Origin: an uncultured Atopobium sp.
GTDB lineage: Bacteria; Actinomycetota; Coriobacteriia; Coriobacteriales; Atopobiaceae
DNA length: 64,000 nucleotides
Assembly (NCBI GenBank): GCA_937997345.1
Contig: CALKTD010000009.1
Coordinates: 98,985-162,984 of the forward strand
Direction: 5' to 3'
Position 1 is the first letter of the stretch. Each line of letters starts with the position of its first letter. The position numbers and the translations under genes were made by a program. The notes below the pieces were generated by a model. The model made no database searches, was not told where the DNA came from, and worked only from the letters and a program-made list of their open reading frames with translations. Positions 25,058 to 34,338 of this stretch are shown piece after piece.

Positions 25058-26012
25058 GCTACTAGCTGCATATTTGGCTGTTGGCCCTGACGAGATGAAG
25101 CGTGCGAGGGCTATAGACAAACTTAAAAGCCGTCTTAACCAGAGTTTTATTACGTTTAATCTTGATGAGATTTCTGTAAGTGCTGAGCTGACTCCAGAAT
25201 CTGTTCTGTCATCCGCTCAAACACTTCCTATGGGTGATTCTAGACGAATTGTTGTCATTGATGATGCAGGTAAATTGCCTAAGTCTGTATCAGAGGCTCT
25301 TGTTGAGTATCTAAAGAACCCCAATCCAACTACTACGCTGATGCTTTCTGCAAGTAAACTTGCCAAAACAACAAGGCTCTACAAAGCAGTTGATGCCCTA
25401 GGTAAGCTCGCAGTTATTAATTGTGGTGCAATGACCAGAAGTGAATTGCCTAAATATATTGGAGATCTTGGAAGAAAGTATGGGCTACAAATTCCAGCAA
25501 ATGTGGCTAATGAACTTGTAAGTCGTGTTGGCGATAATACCACCATGCTTGATTCTCAGGTTAAATCTCTAGCAGCTCTGCTGGGTCGTCCTGGTGCAAT
25601 TGACGTTCAGTTTGTAGAAACTCATGTTGCACGAGTGGTTGAGGTCAAGCCGTGGGATTTTCTCGACAGTTTATCAGCGAGAAATGCTCAAAAGGCTTTG
25701 GAGCTTTACAGTCAGATGGATGAATCGGGAGCTATTGGAAATCTGTCGCTTATGACCGGGCGTGTAAGAGAGCTTATTTGCGCCAGGTCTATGGTTAAGC
25801 GTGGTACAGAGCGGGAAATTGCCTCAGTTTTGGGCAAGCAGGACTGGCAGGTAAGAAATTATGCTCGGTGGGCGCGTCAATTTGCAGATGGCGAGCTTGA
25901 ACATGTTCTGGGCCTCTGTGCAGATGCAGAACGTGGTCTTAAGAGTGGAGAAGATAAATCAACCACAATGACCAAGCTTATCTTTGCTCTGTGCGGCGTC
26001 GCAAATGTGTAG
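25041..26012 (+). CDS. holA: DNA polymerase III delta subunit
   Basis: Clamp-loader subunit that opens the beta sliding clamp. 323 residues; N-terminal AAA+-like fold without a Walker A, middle SRVGDNTTMLDSQVKSLA, C-terminal collar helices. Follows comEC, the order conserved in many bacteria, overlapping it by 17 bases, with GAGGAGG as ribosome binding site. Convergent with rpsT. Confidence 0.92.
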   Translation: MAEQAKLLAAYLAVGPDEMKRARAIDKLKSRLNQSFITFNLDEISVSAELTPESVLSSAQTLPMGDSRRIVVIDDAGKLPKSVSEALVEYLKNPNPTTTLMLSASKLAKTTRLYKAVDALGKLAVINCGAMTRSELPKYIGDLGRKYGLQIPANVANELVSRVGDNTTMLDSQVKSLAALLGRPGAIDVQFVETHVARVVEVKPWDFLDSLSARNAQKALELYSQMDESGAIGNLSLMTGRVRELICARSMVKRGTEREIASVLGKQDWQVRNYARWARQFADGELEHVLGLCADAERGLKSGEDKSTTMTKLIFALCGVANV

Positions 26013-26032
26013 ATTCAAAGAATTCAGGTAAG

Positions 26033-26060
26033 AAAAAACGGACTCCAAGGAGTCCGTTTT
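26033..26060. terminator. Bidirectional terminator between holA and rpsT
   Basis: AAAACGGACTCC/GGAGTCCGTTTT, a perfect 12 bp arm pair with a two-base centre. A and T runs on both sides let it serve both convergent genes. Confidence 0.92.
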
Positions 26061-26084
26061 AAAAAGTTTAAAAGTAGATAAGAA

Positions 26085-26348
26085 CTACTTAAGGGTGTTA
26101 ACAAGCTTCTGAACGCCGCTCTTACGCTGAGCAGCCTGATTCTTGTGTACGATGCCCTTAGAAGCAGCCTTGTCAAGAAGGCGGGATGCCTTGTTAGCTG
26201 CAACCTGTGCGTCCTCAAGCTGGCCTGCCTCAACAGCAGTGCGAACTGCCTTAATAGCAGTCTTAAGCTCGGAACGGACAGCCTTGTTGCGCTGGCGTGC
26301 CTTCTCAGCGGTGAGAATACGCTTCTTCTGAGACTTGATGTTAGCCAC
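26085..26348 (-). CDS. rpsT: 30S ribosomal protein S20
   Basis: 87 residues, Lys/Arg/Ala-rich helical protein beginning MANIKSQKKRI, which binds 16S rRNA. GTG start with AAAGGA upstream. An extended -10 box (TGCTATACT on the - strand) lies about 65 bp before it. Divergent from lepA, a frequent neighbour. Confidence 0.96.
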   Translation of the reverse strand: MANIKSQKKRILTAEKARQRNKAVRSELKTAIKAVRTAVEAGQLEDAQVAANKASRLLDKAASKGIVHKNQAAQRKSGVQKLVNTLK

Positions 26349-26456
26349 GTGCGGTTCCTTTCGGTGTTTACTATGTGAGGCCTCTTCGCTGAGACACGTT
26401 TGAGGCAGCTGTTGAAGTATAGCACGAAGGGGGTAGTTTACGCTATTATTTTCCTC

Positions 26457-28268
26457 ATGAATACACAGGATACTTCACATATTCGCAACTTCTCTATTGT
26501 TGCGCACATCGATCACGGTAAATCTACCATCAGTGACCGCATTTTGGAGCTTACTCATACCGTTGAAGAACGTGATATGGAGTCACAGCTCTTGGACACT
26601 ATGGACATTGAACGTGAGCGTGGAATTACTATCAAATCAAACGCAGTCCGCGTCATGTATGACGCAGATGACGGAGAGCACTATCAGTTCAACTTGATTG
26701 ACACCCCAGGCCACGTTGACTTTACCTATGAGGTCTCAAGGTCTTTGGCTGCTTGTGAGGGTGCAGTGCTGGTTGTTGATGCAACGCAAGGCGTTGAGGC
26801 ACAGACAGTCTCAAACGCTATGCTGGCCATGAACGCTAACCTGGACATTGTTCCTGCAATCAACAAGATTGACCTTCCATCTGCTCGTCCAGAAGAGGTT
26901 TGTGCAGAAATTGAGGACGTTCTTGCCATTCCTGCTGATGATGCGGTATGTGTCTCTGGCAAGACCGGCGAGGGTATTCATGAGCTTCTTGAGGCTTTGG
27001 TGTACTTGGTTTCTCCTCCAAAAGGAGATCCTACAGCGCCACTTAAGGCACTTATTCTTGACTCGTATTTTGACCAATTCAGAGGCGTCGTTGCAACGGT
27101 GCGTGTTTTTGATGGTTCAATCAAGGCCGGCGACCAGCTTCTTATGATGCAGGGATCTATGCCTTTTCTTGTTGAAGAAGTTGGCGCTAAGAGACCTCTT
27201 GAGATGGCTGTTGACCAGCTTTCTGTTGGTGAAGTTGGCTATGTGGTAACTGGCCTTAAAGACCCTGAAGCTGTCCGCGTTGGAGACACGCTGACCTATA
27301 AGCAAAATCCTTGTGCAGAACCACTGCCAGGTTATCGCGAGGCTAAGCCAATGGTATTTACCGGTCTTTTCCCGGTTGATAACAAACAGTACGAGAATCT
27401 CCGTGACGCACTTGATAAGCTGCACGTTAATGATCCGTCGCTTACGTGGTCTCCAGAGACGTCTGTTGCTTTGGGATTTGGCTTCAGAGTAGGCTTTTTG
27501 GGCCTTCTCCACATGGAAGTTGTTAAAGAACGTCTTGAGCGTGAGTTTGACCTGGACCTGATTGCTACCAGTCCCTCTGTTGACTATCACGTCTATAAGA
27601 CCGATGGAACTATGATTGAGATTACCAGTCCTCAAGATCTTCCAGAGGTTACCAAGATTGACCGCATTGATGAACCATACCTAAAGGCAAAGATTATTGT
27701 GCCTCCTGAGTATGTTGGTACGGTTATGCAGCTTGTTGTTGATCATCGTGGTGTATCTGAAGACATGGTGTATCTGTCTGATAAGTCTGTCGAGATGATC
27801 TTTAACATTCCTTTGGCAGAGCTTATCCTGGACTTCTTTGACCAGCTTAAGAGTAGAACCAAAGGTTATGCCTCACTTGACTATGAGTTTGATTCGTATC
27901 GCACTTCTGACCTGGTTAAGCTTGATATCTTGCTTGCTGGAGACGTCGTTGATGCACTTTCGTTTATTGTTCACAAAGACAAGGCATATGATCTTGCTCG
28001 TGGTCTTTGCGACAGGCTAAAAGGCATCATTCCTCAGCAGCTCTTTGAGGTTCCTATTCAGGGTGCTATTGGCAATAAAATCATTTCTCGCTCTACTGTT
28101 CGCGCTCGTAGAAAGGACGTTTTGGCTAAATGCTACGGCGGCGATATTTCCAGAAAGCGCAAACTGCTTGAAAAGCAAAAAGAGGGTAAGAAGCGCATGA
28201 AGCAGATTGGCTCAGTCGAAGTACCTCAAGAGGCATTCTTGGCTGTTCTCAAGGTTGACGACGAGTAG
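26457..28268 (+). CDS. lepA: Elongation factor 4 (back-translocating GTPase LepA)
   Basis: Ribosome-associated GTPase. 603 residues from ATG 26457: G1 AHIDHGKST, switch I RERGITIKS, DTPGHVDF, NKIDL, then EF-G-like domains and the LepA-specific C-terminal domain. The family normally starts a few residues before IRNFSIVAHIDHG, which supports 26457 over the longer in-frame ATG at 26400. No good ribosome binding site is seen. TATTAT at 26444-26449 ends seven bases before the ATG, so a leaderless transcript is possible. Confidence 0.95.
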   Translation: MNTQDTSHIRNFSIVAHIDHGKSTISDRILELTHTVEERDMESQLLDTMDIERERGITIKSNAVRVMYDADDGEHYQFNLIDTPGHVDFTYEVSRSLAACEGAVLVVDATQGVEAQTVSNAMLAMNANLDIVPAINKIDLPSARPEEVCAEIEDVLAIPADDAVCVSGKTGEGIHELLEALVYLVSPPKGDPTAPLKALILDSYFDQFRGVVATVRVFDGSIKAGDQLLMMQGSMPFLVEEVGAKRPLEMAVDQLSVGEVGYVVTGLKDPEAVRVGDTLTYKQNPCAEPLPGYREAKPMVFTGLFPVDNKQYENLRDALDKLHVNDPSLTWSPETSVALGFGFRVGFLGLLHMEVVKERLEREFDLDLIATSPSVDYHVYKTDGTMIEITSPQDLPEVTKIDRIDEPYLKAKIIVPPEYVGTVMQLVVDHRGVSEDMVYLSDKSVEMIFNIPLAELILDFFDQLKSRTKGYASLDYEFDSYRTSDLVKLDILLAGDVVDALSFIVHKDKAYDLARGLCDRLKGIIPQQLFEVPIQGAIGNKIISRSTVRARRKDVLAKCYGGDISRKRKLLEKQKEGKKRMKQIGSVEVPQEAFLAVLKVDDE

Positions 28269-28277
28269 AAGGTATTT

Positions 28278-29369
28278 GTGGAATCGCTTCAAACAATTAT
28301 TTCAACCTGCGCACCTCAAGCAGGTCTTTCTTCTCGTATTGTTCCTTTTGTGTCAGGATCTTCACTCAAGGAGCGTCTGTCCGCTCATCCTGTGTTTATG
28401 GCACCTATGGCTGGTGTCAGTGATGGTGTGTATCGTACTATGGCTCGAGCGGGCGGAGCAGGTCTTGCGTACTCAGAAATGGTTTCTGTCGCAGGAATTC
28501 ATTATGGTGGCGAGAAAACCTGGGAGCTTGTAGAGCCTCTTTCAACTGAGCCAGATATTGCTGTTCAACTTTTTGGTTCAAAGCCAGAACAGTTTAAAGA
28601 AGCGGCAGCTCAGATTAGTGAGCGCCTAGGAAATAAGCTTGCCCTTATTGATATTAATATGGCTTGTCCTGTTCCTAAGGTTGTCAAAAAAGGGGAGGGC
28701 TCAGCCCTTCTCGATACCCCAGAGCTTGCTGCAAATCTGGTTAAAGCTTGTCTTTCTGAGGTCGCGGTGCCTGTTACCGTAAAGATTAGACGAGGTAGAC
28801 GTGAGGATGAGGAAGTAGCTCCTGAGTTTGCTCGCGCCATGGAAGCTGCTGGAGCGTCTGCTGTTGCTATTCATGGCCGCTTTGCAACCCAGATGTATCG
28901 AGGCCAGGCGGAGTGGGAGACTGTTAATAGAGTTTGTGATGCTGTTTCAATTCCGGTAATAGGCTCGGGTGACATGCTCTCTGCTGAAGCGGCAGCTCAT
29001 GCCCTTACAGAAACGGGTGTGACAGCTGTAATGATTGCTCGTGGAACCTATGGTAATCCTTGGATTTTTAAGAACACTCAAGCTTTAGTTGAAGGTCAAG
29101 CTCCACTTGTTCCAACACTTGATCAGATGCTTGCATCTTTTATGATGCATGTACGCTTACTTGACGCAGCTCACATTCATATTGCTCGCGCAAGAAGCCT
29201 TTCTACCTGGTATTTTAGGGGTATTCCAAACGCCGCCTACTGGCGTGGTAAGTCAGTAAGGTGTGTTACTGCTCAAGATTTTATTGATCTGGCGCTAGAG
29301 ATTAAAGAAACCGTCAAGCAACTTGAAGGTAAGCAGGAATCTCCTGAGCACAATCCATCTATAAGCTAG
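28278..29369 (+). CDS. dusB: tRNA-dihydrouridine synthase
   Basis: FMN enzyme that reduces uridines in the tRNA D-loop. 363 residues: MAPMAGVSDGVYR, the active-site Cys block DINMACPVPKVVKKGEGSAL, AIHGR and IGSGDM. Most like the bacterial DusB/YhdG group. GTG start with AAGG upstream. Between lepA and hemW. Confidence 0.93.
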   Translation: MESLQTIISTCAPQAGLSSRIVPFVSGSSLKERLSAHPVFMAPMAGVSDGVYRTMARAGGAGLAYSEMVSVAGIHYGGEKTWELVEPLSTEPDIAVQLFGSKPEQFKEAAAQISERLGNKLALIDINMACPVPKVVKKGEGSALLDTPELAANLVKACLSEVAVPVTVKIRRGRREDEEVAPEFARAMEAAGASAVAIHGRFATQMYRGQAEWETVNRVCDAVSIPVIGSGDMLSAEAAAHALTETGVTAVMIARGTYGNPWIFKNTQALVEGQAPLVPTLDQMLASFMMHVRLLDAAHIHIARARSLSTWYFRGIPNAAYWRGKSVRCVTAQDFIDLALEIKETVKQLEGKQESPEHNPSIS

Positions 29370-29378
29370 TGGTCTGTT

Positions 29379-30629
29379 GTGGATTCTTGGCAGTCTAAAT
29401 ACAATCAAACGGCTACCTCTGCACTTTATTTGCATATTCCGTTTTGCTCTCAAAAATGCTTTTATTGCGATTTCTCTTCTTGGTCTACAAGGCAAGAAGA
29501 TAGTCGCATGAAAAATTATGTTAAAGCTCTAAAATATCAGTTAGATGAAGCCGCTCAGCTTGGTTTGTTATCAGCCACAAAAACAGTTTATATGGGCGGT
29601 GGAACGCCAAGCTTGCTTGGTCAAGATGCAGTGGATTTGGCGCAGCACACTTCAGCGATTGTAAATCCTGCTGAGTTCAGCATTGAGGCAAATCCAGACT
29701 CACTGTCTGATGATCTTCTCGCCAGTCTTGCTACGGGCGGGGTAACACGAATTTCTTTGGGAGTTCAAAGCTTTAACGATAACGAGCTCAAAAAGTTGGG
29801 CAGAATTCACTCGGCCGACCTGGCTTACGACAGAGTACTTGCTGCAAAAGAGTATGGTTACGATGTGTCGGTTGATCTTATGTGCGCTATTCCTGAGCAA
29901 ACAGAGAGTTCTTGGGAGTTTTCACTCTCAAGATTTATCTCGCTTGGCGTAAATCATGTGAGCGTCTATCCGCTAACCATTGAAGATGGCACGGCGCTGG
30001 CTAAGCAAACCCAGGATAAAGACACTCCATGGAACACCTACGACGTGCAGGCAGATCGAATGCAAGCTGCCTCAAAGGTGCTTCAAGCCGTGGGGTTTGA
30101 ACGCTACGAGGTAGCAAGTTATGCTCGCAATCAGAAGAGCTGTAAGCATAATAAGATGTACTGGACAGGCGAGTCGTACCTTGGCCTTGGGACTAGCGCG
30201 GCAAGCATGTTGACTGCAGCTGAGTACGATGTACTTGCCAAGGTCAACACCTCTTTGCCAAATCGTCCGCAAAATGCCGTTCGTGTGCGATTGGTGGTTC
30301 TTGACGCTCCAAGAAAAATTGCCGAAGGTGCATCGCTTTTCTCGACAGAGTTTGATGTTGAATTTCTGACTCAAAGAGAAGCTGTGGCAGAAGATTTGAT
30401 GTTGCATGCTCGTCTTATGGAGACAATCTCGCCTGCACTTTTGGATGAGGCTGAGCTGGTATTTGACTCGTTAAGCCCACACGATACGTTTGATGCGTGC
30501 GTACGAGATGGGCTGTTAGTTCACGTTGATGCGGCAAATTCTAGGACTGGAACTTCATATAAGCCTACCGAGAAGGGCTGGCTGCTTGGCAACGAGCTCT
30601 ATGGACGTCTTTGGGATTTACGTTTGTAA
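29379..30629 (+). CDS. hemW: Radical SAM heme chaperone HemW (coproporphyrinogen oxidase-like)
   Basis: 416 residues with the radical-SAM cluster CSQKCFYCDF and the neighbouring YMGGGTPSLL. HemW proteins insert heme into apoproteins and are often mis-annotated as HemN. The lepA-hemW-(hrcA)-dnaJ neighbourhood supports HemW. GTG start; ends with a C-terminal HemN-like domain (TEKGWLLGNELYGRLW). Confidence 0.88.
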   Translation: MDSWQSKYNQTATSALYLHIPFCSQKCFYCDFSSWSTRQEDSRMKNYVKALKYQLDEAAQLGLLSATKTVYMGGGTPSLLGQDAVDLAQHTSAIVNPAEFSIEANPDSLSDDLLASLATGGVTRISLGVQSFNDNELKKLGRIHSADLAYDRVLAAKEYGYDVSVDLMCAIPEQTESSWEFSLSRFISLGVNHVSVYPLTIEDGTALAKQTQDKDTPWNTYDVQADRMQAASKVLQAVGFERYEVASYARNQKSCKHNKMYWTGESYLGLGTSAASMLTAAEYDVLAKVNTSLPNRPQNAVRVRLVVLDAPRKIAEGASLFSTEFDVEFLTQREAVAEDLMLHARLMETISPALLDEAELVFDSLSPHDTFDACVRDGLLVHVDAANSRTGTSYKPTEKGWLLGNELYGRLWDLRL

Positions 30630-30722
30630 TGCGTTTGTGCTGCATTAAGTTCAAAACAAGTGGGTACACTTTCAAACGTTCTCGTGATGCAGATTTTTTA
30701 TGGGTTGAATCGGAGAGATTTC

Positions 30723-31829
30723 ATGGCTGCTATGAACGAAAAGGACTACTACGCCATCCTTGGTGTTTCTGAGTCCGCGACAGCTGAAGAAATTAGAAAA
30801 GCTTTTCAAACTAAAGCTCGTAAGCTTCATCCTGACATCAATAAAGAGGCCGATGCTGAAGAGCGTTTTAAAGAGGTTTCTGAGGCATATGCTGTTCTGT
30901 CAGATGCCGAGAAACGCCGTCGTTATGACGCAATGAGAAGCGGTTCTTTCTATGGCGGCGGCTATGGTCCTTCTGGTTATCCTGGTGGATCTGCCTATGG
31001 AGGTTCTCCTTTTGAGGGAGGCTTCCCGTTTGGTGATATCAACTTTAATAATTGGACCACTGGATCTCAAAAGCGCTCTCGTGCATACAAGCCTCAGACT
31101 GGCGCAGATATTGTCTACGACTTAACGCTGAATGATACAGACGCTAAAAATGGCGTTAAGAAAGGCATCACGTATCAGCGCTTTGTTACTTGTGATGCTT
31201 GTGCTGGTAAGGGATCTCAGCATAAAGCTGAGGCAACTACCTGTCCTACCTGCCACGGAACGGGCCATATTGACATTGATCTTTCTTCTATTTTTGGAGT
31301 AGGCAAGTTTAGAGTTGACTGTCCAGAGTGTGAAGGCGCTGGACACGTTGTACAGGACCCATGCGACGTTTGTGGTGGTTCTGGACGTGTTTTGTCTGCA
31401 AGCGAAATTATGGTTGATGTACCAGCTAATTCACATGATGGTGACCAGATCAGAGTACCTGGAATGGGAAATGCAGGAACAAATGGTTCTGCAACCGGCG
31501 ATTTTATCGTAAATATTAAAGTTCCTTCAGAGCAGTTGACGTTCCGTCAGCGTGCGGGAGCTCGTATCACAGGTATAACTGCAATGCTTCTTGTGTTTGT
31601 GGCGCTTAATTTACGCTCACCACTATTTGCCATTGTGTTGATTCCACTTTTGATATTTGGTATTAGAAATGTTCTTGCAGATGGCGTAAAGATGAATACT
31701 GGCTGGTGGAGAAGCTTTGCAAATGCCTTTGTTTCGGGAATTATCAACGGTGCCTTCTACTCAATTATTATTATGACTTTGTATGCTTGTACGGCCGGAT
31801 TAGGCCATGTCGGCTATATGGGAATTTAG
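30723..31829 (+). CDS. DnaJ-like protein with C-terminal membrane helices
   Basis: 368 residues from ATG 30723 (GGAGAG upstream). J domain, residues 8-69, with HPD at 36-38. Gly/Phe-rich region 76-110. Zinc finger with four CxxCxGxG repeats between 157 and 222. Then the end of the first C-terminal domain (VDVPANSHDGDQIRVPGMGN). From ~281 the second substrate domain and dimerisation region are replaced by about three hydrophobic helices (281-297, 301-318, 337-358). It should recruit DnaK to the membrane; that role is inferred. It sits 33 bp before a complete dnaJ, so a duplication followed by remodelling is likely. No frameshift is visible. Confidence 0.88.
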   Translation: MAAMNEKDYYAILGVSESATAEEIRKAFQTKARKLHPDINKEADAEERFKEVSEAYAVLSDAEKRRRYDAMRSGSFYGGGYGPSGYPGGSAYGGSPFEGGFPFGDINFNNWTTGSQKRSRAYKPQTGADIVYDLTLNDTDAKNGVKKGITYQRFVTCDACAGKGSQHKAEATTCPTCHGTGHIDIDLSSIFGVGKFRVDCPECEGAGHVVQDPCDVCGGSGRVLSASEIMVDVPANSHDGDQIRVPGMGNAGTNGSATGDFIVNIKVPSEQLTFRQRAGARITGITAMLLVFVALNLRSPLFAIVLIPLLIFGIRNVLADGVKMNTGWWRSFANAFVSGIINGAFYSIIIMTLYACTAGLGHVGYMGI

Positions 31830-31862
31830 GTTTTAGATTTTATAAGGGGAGAGTTAGCAAGC

Positions 31863-33056
31863 GTGGCAGAGAAGAAAGACTTCTACGAGCTCTTAGGTGT
31901 TGCTCGTGATGCAGACCAAAAAACAATCAAGCGAGCTTTTCTAAAGCTTGCAAGAAAGCTGCACCCTGATGTTTCTGATGACCCCCATGCAGAAGAGAAG
32001 TTTAAAGAGGTAAACGAAGCTTATTCTGTGCTTTCGGATGAGCAAAAACGCGCCAACTATGATCGTTACGGTGACCCTAATGGTCCATCCGGTTTTGGTA
32101 GCGGCTATGTGGATATGTCTGATATCTTTGGCGGTGGTTTTGGCGGCTTTGGAGATATCTTTGATTCCTTTTTTGGTGGCGGCCACGGCGGTCGAGGTAC
32201 TGCTCAGCGTACTCGTGGTAGTGATATGGGAATTAGACTCTCTATCACTCTGGAAGAGGCTGCTGCTGGTGTAACAAAAACTATCTCATATAACAGGCTT
32301 TCTACCTGTGATGACTGTAATGGCACTGGCCTTGGTGAGGGCGGAAAAATTGAAGACTGTCCACGCTGTCACGGTACAGGCACGGTAGTTCAGGTCCAAA
32401 ATACCGTCTTTGGTCAGATGCAGTCTCAGACAGTATGTCCAGAGTGCCAAGGAACAGGCAAAAAAGTTGAACACGCTTGTGAGACCTGTGGTGGCCAAGG
32501 AAGAACTCCTGACCATGAGCGTGTATCTGTCGAAATTCCTGCCGGTGTCCATTCTGGCCAGTCAATTTCTATTACCGGCAAGGGCGAGGCTGGTGTCAGA
32601 GGTGATACCTCTGGTGACCTCATTGTAACTATTGAGGTTTCCCAGCATAAAGACTTTGAGCGCAGGGGAGACGATCTCTTTACTTCAGTTAGTGTTGATT
32701 CTCTGGAGGCAATCATTGGTACTACTGTCATCATTGACGGCATTATCAAAGATGAAACTATTGAAATTTCTATACCTGCAGGTTGTAAGTATGGCCAGCA
32801 GTTAAGCGTGGCTGGTAAAGGCATGCCCCGTTTGCATACTAAGGCTCGTGGAAACCTTTACGTTCTGGTTCACATTGAGACTTCATCAGGACTAACCAAA
32901 GATCAGTTGAAAACACTCACCTCACTTATTGATGAGCGCAAACAAAGCAGTGCTCAAGATACTCAAGACGAGTTACACACCACTCAATCTGAAGGCAGAG
33001 ATTCTTCAGACCATAAAGACAAAGATGCCAAAAAGGCTTCCAAGAAGAGGCGCTAA
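31863..33056 (+). CDS. dnaJ: Chaperone protein DnaJ
   Basis: Canonical class A Hsp40, 397 residues: J domain with HPD at 34-36, a Gly/Phe linker, four zinc-binding repeats (CDDCNGTG, CPRCHGTG, CPECQGTG, CETCGGQG), two substrate-binding domains and a Lys/Ser-rich tail. It delivers unfolded proteins to DnaK. GTG start with GGGAGAG upstream. No hrcA, grpE or dnaK is nearby. One-base overlap with mtaB (TAATG). Confidence 0.96.
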   Translation: MAEKKDFYELLGVARDADQKTIKRAFLKLARKLHPDVSDDPHAEEKFKEVNEAYSVLSDEQKRANYDRYGDPNGPSGFGSGYVDMSDIFGGGFGGFGDIFDSFFGGGHGGRGTAQRTRGSDMGIRLSITLEEAAAGVTKTISYNRLSTCDDCNGTGLGEGGKIEDCPRCHGTGTVVQVQNTVFGQMQSQTVCPECQGTGKKVEHACETCGGQGRTPDHERVSVEIPAGVHSGQSISITGKGEAGVRGDTSGDLIVTIEVSQHKDFERRGDDLFTSVSVDSLEAIIGTTVIIDGIIKDETIEISIPAGCKYGQQLSVAGKGMPRLHTKARGNLYVLVHIETSSGLTKDQLKTLTSLIDERKQSSAQDTQDELHTTQSEGRDSSDHKDKDAKKASKKRR

Positions 33057-34327
33057 TGGCTCATGGTATTGCGCTCATAAATCTTGGATGTAGGGTAAAT
33101 CGCGTTGAGCTTGATTTAATGGCGGATTCTCTGCTTCGCATGGGATGTCGCATTGTTGAAGAAGATGAAGCTCAGGCAATTGTTATCAACACATGTGCTG
33201 TCACCGCAGAAGCAGAAGCTAAGACGAGAAAAGCTGTGCGTAAAGCAGCGCTTATGCCAGGGGCTCCTCTTGTAGTAGCAACGGGTTGTGTTGCAAGTCT
33301 TTTTGCTGATGAACTTGCTTCGCTTGCTCCTAATGTTGTGGTAGAAGCCGAGAAAGACAAAGTTGCAGATAGGGTTCTTGAAGAGTTAGGTTTTGCACCA
33401 GAATCCGTAAGCGATGATGGACTTGTCATCTCTAAGCCTACTCCAACAGGTCGTACGCGTCCTGGTATAAAAATTCAAGATGGTTGCGATAATCGTTGCA
33501 CCTTCTGTATTGTTTGGAAGGCACGCGGTGCTGGAAGGTCTCTTGACCCTCGTGAAGTTGTTTCACAGGTAGAAGACGCTATGAACAGAGGAGCTCAAGA
33601 GGTTGTTCTTACGGGAATCAACCTTGGCAGCTATAAGGCTCAACTTGAGGATGAAGGTGGAAGAATTCTACGTCTTTCTGATCTTCTTGAGTATGTGCTT
33701 GAAAAAACCGAGGTTGGTCGCTTAAGGCTATCGTCTCTTGAGCCGCCAGATGTAAATGCTCGTTTGGTAGAGGTAATTGCTGCTTCTAACGGAAGAATTG
33801 CACCTTTCTTGCATATCTGTCTTCAGTCTGGATGTGACGCTACGCTTGCTCGTATGGGTAGGGTGTATAGGACAGAGCTTTATCGTAAGGCTGTTGAGGA
33901 AGCACGTTCGGTACTGCCAACCATTGCTTTGGGAACGGACCTTATTGTTGGTTTTCCTGGAGAAACCGATAAAGAATTTGACGAGTCATATGAGTTTTGT
34001 CGTCAGATGGGCTTCTCAAAGATGCATGTATTTAGGTATTCCAAGCGTCCTGGAACGCCCGCGGCTACTGCTCCAAATCAGGTAGATCCAAAAGTGATGG
34101 CTGAGCGCGCAAAAAAAATGCGTGATCTGGGTAATGCTATGCGCTTTGAAGCTGCTAAGAAGCTTGTTGGTACCTGCGATAATGTGGTGGTACAGTATCC
34201 CGGTAGGGGAATTTCTGGCGGTCTTTTTGATGTCCAGGTTGATCCTACTATTGAACTTGATGAACTTATCGCCATGCGCTTTGATGAAGTTTTACCTAAT
34301 GGAACGCTAAAAGCTACTCGTTTGTAA
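33056..34327 (+). CDS. mtaB: tRNA t6A37 methylthiotransferase
   Basis: Radical SAM enzyme that converts t6A to ms2t6A at position 37 of tRNA-Lys. 423 residues: N-terminal UPF0004 domain with conserved Cys (INLGCRVN, NTCAVT, ATGCVA), the radical SAM cluster CDNRCTFC near residue 145, and a C-terminal TRAM region. It is the third MiaB-family paralogue in this window (others: rimO, miaB). The missing QMN motif and YqeV-type start separate it from MiaB. Confidence 0.9.
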   Translation: MAHGIALINLGCRVNRVELDLMADSLLRMGCRIVEEDEAQAIVINTCAVTAEAEAKTRKAVRKAALMPGAPLVVATGCVASLFADELASLAPNVVVEAEKDKVADRVLEELGFAPESVSDDGLVISKPTPTGRTRPGIKIQDGCDNRCTFCIVWKARGAGRSLDPREVVSQVEDAMNRGAQEVVLTGINLGSYKAQLEDEGGRILRLSDLLEYVLEKTEVGRLRLSSLEPPDVNARLVEVIAASNGRIAPFLHICLQSGCDATLARMGRVYRTELYRKAVEEARSVLPTIALGTDLIVGFPGETDKEFDESYEFCRQMGFSKMHVFRYSKRPGTPAATAPNQVDPKVMAERAKKMRDLGNAMRFEAAKKLVGTCDNVVVQYPGRGISGGLFDVQVDPTIELDELIAMRFDEVLPNGTLKATRL

Positions 34328-34338
34328 ATTGGGGGAAC

